From JACMQW01 sp964536965 (GTDB lineage: Bacteria; Bdellovibrionota; UBA1018), in assembly GCA_964536965.1 (NCBI GenBank), contig CAZIAL010000010.1:1-64000 (forward strand): 64,000 bases of DNA, given 5' to 3'. A model generated the notes under the pieces. It saw nothing but the letters and a program-made list of their open reading frames with translations, made no database searches and was not told the origin of the DNA. Below, one piece after another: positions 35,679 to 42,934 of this stretch. The position numbers and the translations under genes were made by a program. Positions within the stretch are counted from its first letter, which is position 1; each line of letters begins with the position of its first letter.

Positions 35679-35814
35679 TGGCCAAATCATCCCCAGTCCA
35701 GGTCGATTGGGCAACTCCCATCAGGAGACGCCCTAGTTACAACGCATCGCACTAGAAGGCCTCCGGACTTCTCACCTTGCGGCACTCCCGCGTTTTCGCT
35801 AAAACGAAAGCCCT

Positions 35815-36210
35815 ATGATCACTTTCGTCACCGTTATCCATATCCTTACCGCTGGTTTGATCGTGCTTGTCGTCCTGATGCAATCGGGAAAGGGCGCCGA
35901 TATCAGCGCTACGCTCGGAGGCTCGAGCAACACGGTGTTCGGAAGCTCCGGAGGCGCGAATTTTTTCACGCGACTCACCTTCGTGCTTGCCGCGGTATTC
36001 ATGACGACTTCGCTGAGTCTCACCATTCTGGGAAGCCGCGAAAAGCGCTCGGTTTTCGATACGGGCGTGACCACGACCGCTCCGGCGACGACCACGGAAA
36101 CGACTCCGGCCGCTGATCCGGCCGCTGATCCGGCCGCTGATCCGGCCGCTCCGGTCGCACCCGCGGCCGAAACGAAGGCGACCGCGCCCGCCGCGACGAC
36201 GACGAATTAG
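35815..36210 (+). CDS. secG: preprotein translocase subunit SecG
   Basis: 131 residues. Two hydrophobic helices (HILTAGLIVLVVLMQ and LTFVLAAVFMTTSLSL) flank the SecG linker with QSGKGADISATLGG and FGSSGGANFF. The tail beyond the second helix is unusual: about 60 residues of Thr/Ala/Pro with a near-perfect 4-residue repeat AADP encoded by 12-bp units (36109-36144). SecG helps SecYE translocation at the inner membrane. Usually secG follows tpiA directly; here a minus-strand lipoprotein gene separates them. Confidence 0.9.
   Translation: MITFVTVIHILTAGLIVLVVLMQSGKGADISATLGGSSNTVFGSSGGANFFTRLTFVLAAVFMTTSLSLTILGSREKRSVFDTGVTTTAPATTTETTPAADPAADPAADPAAPVAPAAETKATAPAATTTN
36109..36144 (+). repeat. 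12-bp tandem repeat in secG tail
   Basis: Three exact copies of GCCGCTGATCCG at 36109, 36121 and 36133, followed by a partial fourth. They encode Ala-Ala-Asp-Pro units, consistent with slippage expansion. Confidence 0.9.
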
Positions 36211-36232
36211 TCCAAATTCGGATGAAGCGAGA

Positions 36233-37333
36233 TTACGGGCCGCAGCCGACGACGCGTGCTCGGTAAAGACTGCTGGTCTGGGCGTTCCACGAAGCCCCGC
36301 CCCAGACATGGCTTCGTCCCGCGGTCGTGACCTTGGCCATGCGCCCGGCCACTCCCACGCTCGAACCACGCAGAACCATATAGTAATCCGAACCCGCCGC
36401 GGTCTGGAGATATCCCAGCGAGGCATGGCGAAGCTCGAAGGAAACGACCTGGGAGTTGCCGGTCGTCAGGCTTCTCGAGGATTTAAACAACGACGATGTT
36501 TCGCATCCGACTCCGGGACCATCCCCATCCGGGGTTTGGCAAATCGCGAGCTCGAAGCTCCCGGCGATCGTCACATCGAGTTCGACGTCGATTCGGCGGA
36601 GGTAAATCCCGTCGGGAACATCGAGCCGCTGCGCGAGTTTTTTCGTCGAATCCAACGATAGGAGAGGCGTGCTCCCGGCGGCGGGAAAAAGATTCGCATG
36701 GTATCCGCAGTTTCCGTCTCCGCAGTCCATTTTTTTAGCGAGCCGGGCCAGCTGGTCGGCCGTCGTATTTCCCGACGGCCATTCGGCGCGAATGGCGACC
36801 GACTGGTCCTGGAAAACGTCGCGCAGTACCGCTCTTCCGAGCTCGTAGATATCCGAACCTTCCGTCGTTCCGGGCTCGTCGTCCTGGATTCCGGTGTCGC
36901 AGAGATACTGGGAGTTGACTCCGATGACCTGCACCAGACGAATCCCTCCGGGCGGGATTTTCATCGCCAGCTCGGTCGCTCCGGCTCCCGCGATCATCGG
37001 CGGAGAAACGATACCGCGATAGGCGCAAGTATAGTCCGGCACGGTCAGCGTTTTCTGGAACGCCAGCGCGGGATCGGAGTCGGGATTTCGCGAGCTATCG
37101 GAAATCCCGGGCCCCGTGACGTTCACGGCATAACACTTAAATCCCGTCAGCGAAGCGGGCGGAGCTCCGAGGCTGAGACGTCCGTCCGATTCCAGGAGAG
37201 AATACTGGCCGCTCCGATCCTCGAGCGCCGAAAGATCGACGAAGAGCGAAGGGTCGCCATCCCTCGAGGAGAGCGAACACGCGGTGGAAGCTCCGAAGAT
37301 CGTCAGGATGGCGAGGATGCGAAACGATTTCAT
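36233..37333 (-). CDS. lipoprotein family member B
   Basis: 366 residues. Lipobox FGASTAC. The family domain covers ~60-210: GFKCYAVNVTGPGISDSSRN, CAYRGIVSPP, ELAMKIPPGGIRLVQVIGV, YELGRAVLRDVFQD, DCGDG. The C-terminal ~150 residues are a beta-rich module (LDVPDGIYLRRIDVELDV, FELRHASLGYLQTAAGSDYYMVLRG) different from the Kelch and Ig-like modules of its relatives. The ATG directly follows the TAA of member C (TAAATG), so the two are one operon with coupled translation. Confidence 0.65.
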   Translation of the reverse strand: MKSFRILAILTIFGASTACSLSSRDGDPSLFVDLSALEDRSGQYSLLESDGRLSLGAPPASLTGFKCYAVNVTGPGISDSSRNPDSDPALAFQKTLTVPDYTCAYRGIVSPPMIAGAGATELAMKIPPGGIRLVQVIGVNSQYLCDTGIQDDEPGTTEGSDIYELGRAVLRDVFQDQSVAIRAEWPSGNTTADQLARLAKKMDCGDGNCGYHANLFPAAGSTPLLSLDSTKKLAQRLDVPDGIYLRRIDVELDVTIAGSFELAICQTPDGDGPGVGCETSSLFKSSRSLTTGNSQVVSFELRHASLGYLQTAAGSDYYMVLRGSSVGVAGRMAKVTTAGRSHVWGGASWNAQTSSLYRARVVGCGP

Positions 37334-38545
37334 TTAGACCCCCACCGCGATCTGGGTGGAAACCGCCCCGGGGGAAATCTGGCCGTGTGAGTCTTTCACA
37401 AAAACGTGGATATAGACGTTCCCACTGTTCGAGGCGGTGTGCTCGTAGCTCGCCGCTTTCGGGATCCAGACGCAACCTCCGGAGGAAACCGCCCCCGTCG
37501 TAAGGCTGTCGATGAGACAAACGGTGTCGTGGTAGCTGCTTCCGTTGTCCGCGACCACGACGTTCACTTTCCCGGCCGCTCCCGTCGCCACGGAAATCTG
37601 TGCGTTACTTAAGGTCGGAACCAGCGTCGGAGAGTCATAATAGAAAGTATTGGTATCGGCGCGCGCCGAAACATTTCCAGCCGCGTCCTTCGCCCAGATC
37701 GAAACTTTATTCACCCCTCCCTCATCTCCGTCGGACAACACGACTCCCAGGCTCGGGGGAAGCGTCGCCGCGACCCAGGAGCATCCGGTATTCGTGGCCG
37801 CGTTCAGCAGAATACAATAATGAGCGATGGCTTCGTTCGGAGTGATTCCCGAAACCGTCAGGGAGGCATTCGTGACGAGGGATGCGACTGGGTTCGTAAT
37901 GGTGACCACGGGAGGAGTGGTATCGGCTCCATTGGTTCCGTCGAAGCAGCTATCCATATTCAGCTCTTCTTGTTCGGTGCTCGTGAGCGAAGACCAGGCG
38001 GCGATCGGGAGCGCCACCGAACGGTCTTGGAAAAAGTCGCGGACCTCGGCGCGCCCGAGCTCGTAATAGTTTTCGAGATTCTGGTTCGCATCAATCGGAT
38101 CGATGAAACCGCGCTGACAGCTCGCGAGGTCTTTCACGCCGACGAGTTGGACCATGCGGACCGGGCCCGGAGGGAGCTTCATCGCGAGCTCCCCCTGCAT
38201 CATCCCGCTCGTCGAAAGGTAGATCGGAGGGGAAACGACTCCGCGGTAGGCGCAGGGACTTCCCGCCAGCGTACGCGCGAAATCTTGGGCGGGATCCTTA
38301 TCGGTTCGATAGGGATCGGAATCCTCAATTCCCGGTCCGGTGACGTTGATGGCGAAACAGGAGAAATCACTGAAATCCGCCATGTCGACGATCCCATTCA
38401 CGGCCTGTCGCTGGGAAAGGGAGCGCAAATCGAAATGGAGCGAAGGGCCGGCCGACTTCGCACGGAGGGAGCACCCCGAAGCGAGTAAAACCACCGCGAG
38501 ACCGGAAACCACAAACGTACCGAAGGTCTTCGTTAGAGGAGACAT
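37334..38545 (-). CDS. lipoprotein family member C with Ig-like modules
   Basis: 403 residues. Lipobox VLLASGC. The shared domain (~55-205) has FSCFAINVTGPGIEDSD, CAYRGVVSPP, ELAMKLPPGPVRMVQLVGV, YELGRAEVRDFFQD. Then two Ig-like/Big-like units: PPVVTITNPVASLVTNASLTVSG ... SIWAKDAAGNVSARADTNTFYYDS, and a second ending VKDSHGQISPG. Its Ig-like segment resembles those in the giant lipoprotein of this window. First gene of the C-B operon. Confidence 0.68.
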   Translation of the reverse strand: MSPLTKTFGTFVVSGLAVVLLASGCSLRAKSAGPSLHFDLRSLSQRQAVNGIVDMADFSDFSCFAINVTGPGIEDSDPYRTDKDPAQDFARTLAGSPCAYRGVVSPPIYLSTSGMMQGELAMKLPPGPVRMVQLVGVKDLASCQRGFIDPIDANQNLENYYELGRAEVRDFFQDRSVALPIAAWSSLTSTEQEELNMDSCFDGTNGADTTPPVVTITNPVASLVTNASLTVSGITPNEAIAHYCILLNAATNTGCSWVAATLPPSLGVVLSDGDEGGVNKVSIWAKDAAGNVSARADTNTFYYDSPTLVPTLSNAQISVATGAAGKVNVVVADNGSSYHDTVCLIDSLTTGAVSSGGCVWIPKAASYEHTASNSGNVYIHVFVKDSHGQISPGAVSTQIAVGV

Positions 38546-38692
38546 AATTGTTAAGTCCTATTCATAATTATCCGGCAAAAAATGCGCTGCGGCAAGTTTA
38601 GGGTGGTTAGGATTTTTGATCAGTCTTTTCCAGTGGTTATGGCGTAAAAACCTCTTCTGTCACGGGGAGGGAGAATCCAATCGCGATCAGAA

Positions 38693-38719
38693 TTGACCCG
38701 ATGCCTATATCTTGATAAT
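38693..38719 (+). promoter_or_regulatory. sigma-70-like promoter
   Basis: TTGACC at 38693-38698 and GATAAT at 38714-38719 (15-bp spacer) or TAATGA (17 bp), about 40 bp upstream of the exported-protein gene at 38762. Confidence 0.4.
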
Positions 38720-38761
38720 GACGCGACGCATTAATTCACTTCCCTACCCCTGGAGCCCCGT

Positions 38762-39217
38762 ATGAAAAAGCACGTTTCGTTTTTTGCCCTCCTTTTCGCC
38801 GTTTCGATCTCGAGTAGTTTTGCCGCGGACCACGTCTATGAATGCACTCGCGACGACGAGGGCGACGACTGGACCATCACCGTGAAAGAAGACGGATCCC
38901 TGGCTAACTTCTTCGACAACGATCACGACACCGCGATGGTGAACGTGCGCACGATCGAAAATAAATCGACCCGCGCCAAGATCTATTCCTTCGAAGGCAG
39001 CGACGGCGCGAGCGCTTCCGAGTTCATTCTGAATACGGGCAGCCTCACCGGCACGCTCGTCGATAGCGTCGGAACCTCGGACGCGTACGAACTTGCCTTC
39101 ACCTGTACGGTGGAAAAAGAAGATCCAAGATATTCCGTGGACTGGGAAGCCGTGCAAAAGGCCATCGATGATGCCGAACAGAACGGCGGCTCTACCCGTT
39201 ATCCAGCGTTTATTTAA
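38762..39217 (+). CDS. small exported hypothetical protein
   Basis: 151 residues with a signal peptide (MKKHVSFFALLFAVSISSSFA, cut before ADHVYEC). Mature part acidic with two Cys (YECTRD and FTCTVEK) that could pair, and a short beta pattern (DWTITVKEDGSLANFFD). No family recognised. Own promoter upstream and a strong terminator (39223-39271) make it a monocistronic unit. Confidence 0.6.
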   Translation: MKKHVSFFALLFAVSISSSFAADHVYECTRDDEGDDWTITVKEDGSLANFFDNDHDTAMVNVRTIENKSTRAKIYSFEGSDGASASEFILNTGSLTGTLVDSVGTSDAYELAFTCTVEKEDPRYSVDWEAVQKAIDDAEQNGGSTRYPAFI

Positions 39218-39222
39218 CTGAA

Positions 39223-39271
39223 CCTCGGGACCCGCCCGCCATGGACGACGGCTCCAGGGTCTGAGGTTTTT
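39223..39271 (+). terminator. intrinsic terminator
   Basis: CCTCGG(G)ACCC pairs with GGGTCTGAGG across a 20-odd base loop, and TTTTT follows directly. It begins 6 bp past the stop of the small exported protein. Confidence 0.65.
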
Positions 39272-39287
39272 CAGTTTTGATCCCATG

Positions 39288-39322
39288 AAAGAGGCGTTTC
39301 CTGAAAATGGAATCGCCTCTTT
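39288..39322. terminator. second hairpin, terminator-like
   Basis: AAAGAGGCGTTTCC, loop TGAAAAT, GGAATCGCCTCTTT: 14-bp stem with one mismatch, A-run and T-run at its ends, so usable in both directions. Confidence 0.6.
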
Positions 39323-39410
39323 CGTTTGTCGGCTTCGATTGATTCCGAGAGCAACCCGTTTAGGGGAAAACCTCCGTAAGCCGCCAAATTCGCGTATCGC
39401 GTCCAATAAA

Positions 39411-39470
39411 AAGGGCGCCCGGGTTTTCCGGGCGCCCTTTCAACAAAAAGCAGCCGCGGGATGCCGCGGC
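39411..39470 (-). terminator. tandem terminators downstream of fusA
   Basis: On the minus strand, GCCGCGG-CATC-CCGCGGC (39453-39470) is followed by TGCTTTTTGTTG, then the stronger AAGGGCGCCCGG/CCGGGCGCCCTT stem (39411-39439) with TTTTT. Two intrinsic terminators in series close the EF-G transcript after the 85-bp repeats. Confidence 0.75.
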
Positions 39471-39477
39471 AAACTCG

Positions 39478-39647
39478 CGGGGTTGCTCCCTTTCCTGCGC
39501 ATCACGCGCAGGAACAGCCCTTTAGGGCTGACGGTCCGCACCCATCGAAAGGCTCCTGCCTTCGGGGTTGCTCCCTTTCCTGCGCATCACGCGCAGGAAC
39601 AGCCCTTTAGGGCTGACGGTCCGCACCCATCGAAAGGCTCCTGCCTT
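39478..39647. repeat. two tandem 85-bp repeats, each with three hairpins
   Basis: Copies at 39478-39562 and 39563-39647 are essentially identical. Each contains CCTGCGC/GCGCAGG (5-base loop), CAGCCCT/AGGGCTG, and CGAAAGGC/GCCTTTCG (the last one has a bulge in the first copy). They lie between the fusA stop and its terminators, so they are transcribed as the fusA 3' UTR. No known repeat family is recognised; they resemble REP/BIME-type elements or tandem sRNA structures. Confidence 0.85.
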
Positions 39648-39651
39648 TCGA

Positions 39652-41754
39652 TTACTTCGCCGCTTCTTTTTTCTTCTCTTGGTACTTCTTCACCATCTCG
39701 TCCTGGACGTTCTTCGGCACGGCCGAGTACTTCAGGAACTCCATGGTGAACTCGCCCTTGCCTTGGGTCGCGGAGCGAAGGTCGGTCGAGTAACCGAACA
39801 TCTCGGTGAGCGGAACTTCGGCTTCGATGATGGCGTAGCCTTCGTTCGTTCCCGAGTTCAGGATCATTCCGCGGCGCTGGTTGATTTGTCCCATGACGGA
39901 GCCCTGGAATTCTTCCGGAGCTTGCGTCTCGAGTTTCATCATCGGCTCGAGCACCACTGGACCGGCGCCTTCGTAAGCTTCGCGGAAGCCCATGATGGAA
40001 GCCGTACGGAAGGAAAGTTCGTCGGAGTCGACATCGTGGTAAGCGCCATCGTTGATGGTGACGCGCACGCCGACGATCGGGAATCCGATGAGACGGCCTT
40101 CTTTGATCGCTTCCTGGAAGCCTTTGTCGCAAGCCGGGATGAAGTTTCGAGGGATCACGCCGCCAGTGATATCGTCCACGAACTCGTACCCCACGGCCGC
40201 GTCGGCCGGCAGCGGCTCGATGAATCCGGCCACGCGACCGAACTGACCTTTACCACCCGACTGCTTCTTGTGGGTGTAGTTGAACTTCGCCTGACGGGTG
40301 ATCGTCTCACGGAAGGCCACCTGTGGCTTACCGACGATGACTTCGCAGTTGTACTCGCGCTTGATCCGCTCGCAGTAAATCTCGAGGTGGAGCTCGCCCA
40401 TCCCGGAGATAATCGTCTGCGCGGATTCTTCGTCCCGGTGCACGCGGAAGGTAGGGTCTTCCTTCGTGAACTTGTTCAGCGCTTTCGAGAAGTTCGTCTG
40501 GCTGGCCTTGTCTTTCGGCTGGATCGCGAGCGAGATGACGGCGTTCGGAACGAACATCGAGGTCATCGTCAGCTTCGCTTTACCGTCGCCGAAGGTGTCA
40601 CCCGACGCGCAATCGACACCGAAGAAAGCGACGATGTCGCCGGCTTTCGCGATTTCGATGTCGTTCATCTCGGAGGAGTGCATCTGCACGATCCGAGGCA
40701 CTTTCACCTTCTTGTCGTTCACGTTGTTGAAGATCGTATCGCCCTTACGCACGGTCCCTTGGTAGATCCGCATGTAAGTCAGCTGGCCGTAACGACCGTC
40801 GTCGAGCTTGAACGCGAGCGCGACGAGAGGCTTCGCAGGATCGCTCGAAAGGATCACTTTCTCTTCGTTGTTGTTCTGGTCGAGGGCGTAGTTCTCCCGC
40901 TCGGTCGGGTTCGGGAGGTAATACGTCACGGCGTCGAGCAGGATCTGCACGCCTTTGTTCTTGTACGCCGAACCCATCATGACCGGGGTGAACTCGAGCG
41001 ACTGCGTCGCTTTCTTGATCGCCTCGCGAAGTTCCGGAACGGTCACGTCCTGGCCTTCGAGGTATTTCATTCCCACGGTCTCGTCGAACTCGCCGACGGC
41101 GGCGATCAGTTCCTCGCGGAATTTTTTGCACTCGCCGAGGATGTCGGCTGGCACGTCTTCTTCACGCACTTTTTCGCCGTTTTCGCCATCGAAGTAGAAC
41201 GCGCGCATCTGCACGAGGTCGACCACGCCTTCGAAGCGGTCTTCAGCCCCGATCGGGTACGTGATGAAGTGCGCGTTATGCGCGAGCTTTTCGTTTAGCA
41301 TCTGGCGGCCGCGGAACGGGTTCGCGCCCGCGCGGTCCATTTTGTTGATGAAGCAGATGCGCGGCACTTTGTAGCGCTTCATTTGGCGATCGACGGTGAT
41401 CGACTGCGACTGGACGCCGGCCACCGAACAGAGCACGAGGACCGCGCCGTCGAGGACGCGGAGCGAACGCTCGACTTCGACGGTGAAGTCGACGTGTCCC
41501 GGAGTATCGATCAGGTTGATGTTGAAATTCTTCCACTCGCAGTACGTCGCGGCGGACTGGATCGTGATGCCTTTTTCGCGCTCGAGGTCCATCGAGTCCA
41601 TGACGGCGCCGACGCCGTCTTTTCCTTTGACCTCGTGGATCGCGTGAATCTTGTTGGTATAGAACAGGATCCGCTCGGAAAGAGTCGTCTTCCCGGAGTC
41701 GATGTGGGCGGAGATCCCGATGTTGCGAATTTTATCCATTCCGAGAGTAGACAT
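39652..41754 (-). CDS. fusA: elongation factor G, mitochondrial/spd-type
   Basis: 700 residues. G1 AHIDSGKT, switch I region GKDGVGAVMDSMDLEREKG then ITIQSAATY, G3 DTPGH, G4 NKMDR, and the standard domains II-V (GMGELHLEIY, THKKQSGGKGQFGRV, FGYSTDLRSATQGKGEFTM). EF-G drives ribosomal translocation or ribosome recycling. The H-x-V-K-GKDGVGAVMDSM sequence and the L-x-S-V-x-GVQSQS-x-TV-DRQMKRY stretch are like those of mitochondrial EF-G1 and spirochaete/planctomycete/delta spdEFG1, not standard EF-G1 (which reads HRIGEVHDGAATMDWM). SD AAGGAAG upstream. Confidence 0.95.
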   Translation of the reverse strand: MSTLGMDKIRNIGISAHIDSGKTTLSERILFYTNKIHAIHEVKGKDGVGAVMDSMDLEREKGITIQSAATYCEWKNFNINLIDTPGHVDFTVEVERSLRVLDGAVLVLCSVAGVQSQSITVDRQMKRYKVPRICFINKMDRAGANPFRGRQMLNEKLAHNAHFITYPIGAEDRFEGVVDLVQMRAFYFDGENGEKVREEDVPADILGECKKFREELIAAVGEFDETVGMKYLEGQDVTVPELREAIKKATQSLEFTPVMMGSAYKNKGVQILLDAVTYYLPNPTERENYALDQNNNEEKVILSSDPAKPLVALAFKLDDGRYGQLTYMRIYQGTVRKGDTIFNNVNDKKVKVPRIVQMHSSEMNDIEIAKAGDIVAFFGVDCASGDTFGDGKAKLTMTSMFVPNAVISLAIQPKDKASQTNFSKALNKFTKEDPTFRVHRDEESAQTIISGMGELHLEIYCERIKREYNCEVIVGKPQVAFRETITRQAKFNYTHKKQSGGKGQFGRVAGFIEPLPADAAVGYEFVDDITGGVIPRNFIPACDKGFQEAIKEGRLIGFPIVGVRVTINDGAYHDVDSDELSFRTASIMGFREAYEGAGPVVLEPMMKLETQAPEEFQGSVMGQINQRRGMILNSGTNEGYAIIEAEVPLTEMFGYSTDLRSATQGKGEFTMEFLKYSAVPKNVQDEMVKKYQEKKKEAAK

Positions 41755-41935
41755 GCGCGTAAGCTTCCTTAGTTAGGTGATTTGGATATGCGTTAATAAC
41801 GTTTTTAACTGGGGGGAATCAAGCAGGAAGTCTGCTAACGCAGTCCGTCTAAATCCGGCGTGCGCCGATACTTAAATCTCCAGAAACGTTCACTGAGATT
41901 GCCCCTAAGTACTCGGGCGAGTAATCTCGAAGCAC

Positions 41936-42499
41936 ATGACGAAAAAGCATCTCTTCTGGATCGATCTCGAGATGACCGGCCTCGACGACGTTAAGGACCA
42001 TATTCTCGAAGTAGCCGTGATGATTACGGATCTCGAACTGAATCCGATCGCCGAATATGAGCAAGTCGTCTTCCAGCCACCCGAGGTGGTCGAGAATATG
42101 AACGATTGGTGCAAAGAGCATCACGGAAAATCCGGCCTGACGGCCGCCATTCCGGGCGGCAAGGCTCTGGCGGAAGTCGAGCACGAGCTGCTTGAGCTCG
42201 CCAAAAAATATTTCAAGCACGACGAGCGGATCGTCCTCGTTGGGAATTCGGTCGGAAACGATCGGCGGTTTATCGATCGATATCTGCCCGCCTTCGCGAA
42301 AAAGCTCCATTACCGGTTGGTCGACGTCAGCTCCTTCAAGGAAATCTATCGGGAGCGTTACGGCATCAAGTTCGAGAAGAAGAATTCGCACCGGGCCCTA
42401 GGCGACATCCAAGAGTCGATCGCGGAACTCGCCCATTATCTGAGCTTTGTGCAAATCCCGGGAGTTGCGCCCACCGGGGGAAAGCTGGCCGGCGGATGA
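41936..42499 (+). CDS. orn: oligoribonuclease
   Basis: 187 residues, DEDDh family: FWIDLEMTGLD (DxE), GNSVGNDRRFIDRYLP (Asp), and HRALGDIQESI (His, Asp). Degrades 2-5 nt RNA and pGpG to mononucleotides, the last step of mRNA decay. The final ATGA overlaps the next gene, a dCMP-deaminase-like gene (start 42496), so they are co-translated in a nucleotide-recycling unit. Confidence 0.95.
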   Translation: MTKKHLFWIDLEMTGLDDVKDHILEVAVMITDLELNPIAEYEQVVFQPPEVVENMNDWCKEHHGKSGLTAAIPGGKALAEVEHELLELAKKYFKHDERIVLVGNSVGNDRRFIDRYLPAFAKKLHYRLVDVSSFKEIYRERYGIKFEKKNSHRALGDIQESIAELAHYLSFVQIPGVAPTGGKLAGG

Positions 42500-42918
42500 G
42501 CGAAAAGAAACGTCCCAGTTTCGAAAAGATCTACCTCGACCTGGCACGCGTTCTGGCCACCCGATCGACGTGCAAGCGCCTCGCCGTCGGCACGGTGATC
42601 ACCTCGACCGACTTTCGGAAGGTCCTCGCCGTCGGCTATAACGGAAACGCATCCGGGCTTGCGAATTCCTGCGACCGAGACGAGCCGGGCAACTGCGGCT
42701 GTCTCCACAGCGAAGAAAATGCCGTCATTAACTGCGACTCTCCTCGGTCGGTCGAGAAGATCGCCTTCGTCACCCACCTTCCCTGCGTGGGCTGCGCGAA
42801 GCGCCTGATCAACCTAGGAAACGTGAAGAAGGTCTATTACGGCGAGGACTATCGCCTCAAGGACTCCATCGAGCTCCTGCGCTCCGTAGGCATCGAAGTC
42901 TCCCAGCTCACCGACTGA
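42496..42918 (+). CDS. dCMP/cytidine deaminase family (ComEB-like)
   Basis: 140 residues. Zinc-site motif HSEENAVIN (His and Glu) and PCVGCAK (two Cys ligands) are complete. GTVITS...VGYNGN(A)SG and the spacing match deoxycytidylate deaminases (ComEB/DCD type). The start overlaps orn by 4 bp. It supplies dUMP for thymidylate synthesis (inference). No allosteric motif can be judged. Confidence 0.9.
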   Translation: MSEKKRPSFEKIYLDLARVLATRSTCKRLAVGTVITSTDFRKVLAVGYNGNASGLANSCDRDEPGNCGCLHSEENAVINCDSPRSVEKIAFVTHLPCVGCAKRLINLGNVKKVYYGEDYRLKDSIELLRSVGIEVSQLTD

Positions 42919-42934
42919 TTTCCGGGAAATAAAA

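Noticed and set aside
39478..39647. Considered as a minimal CRISPR array or integration site
   Set aside because: Two 85-bp units with no spacer and no cas gene; hairpins extend over the entire unit.
39568..41298. 576-codon plus-strand frame opposite fusA
   Set aside because: Shadow of EF-G; its repeated N-terminal text merely translates the 85-bp repeats.
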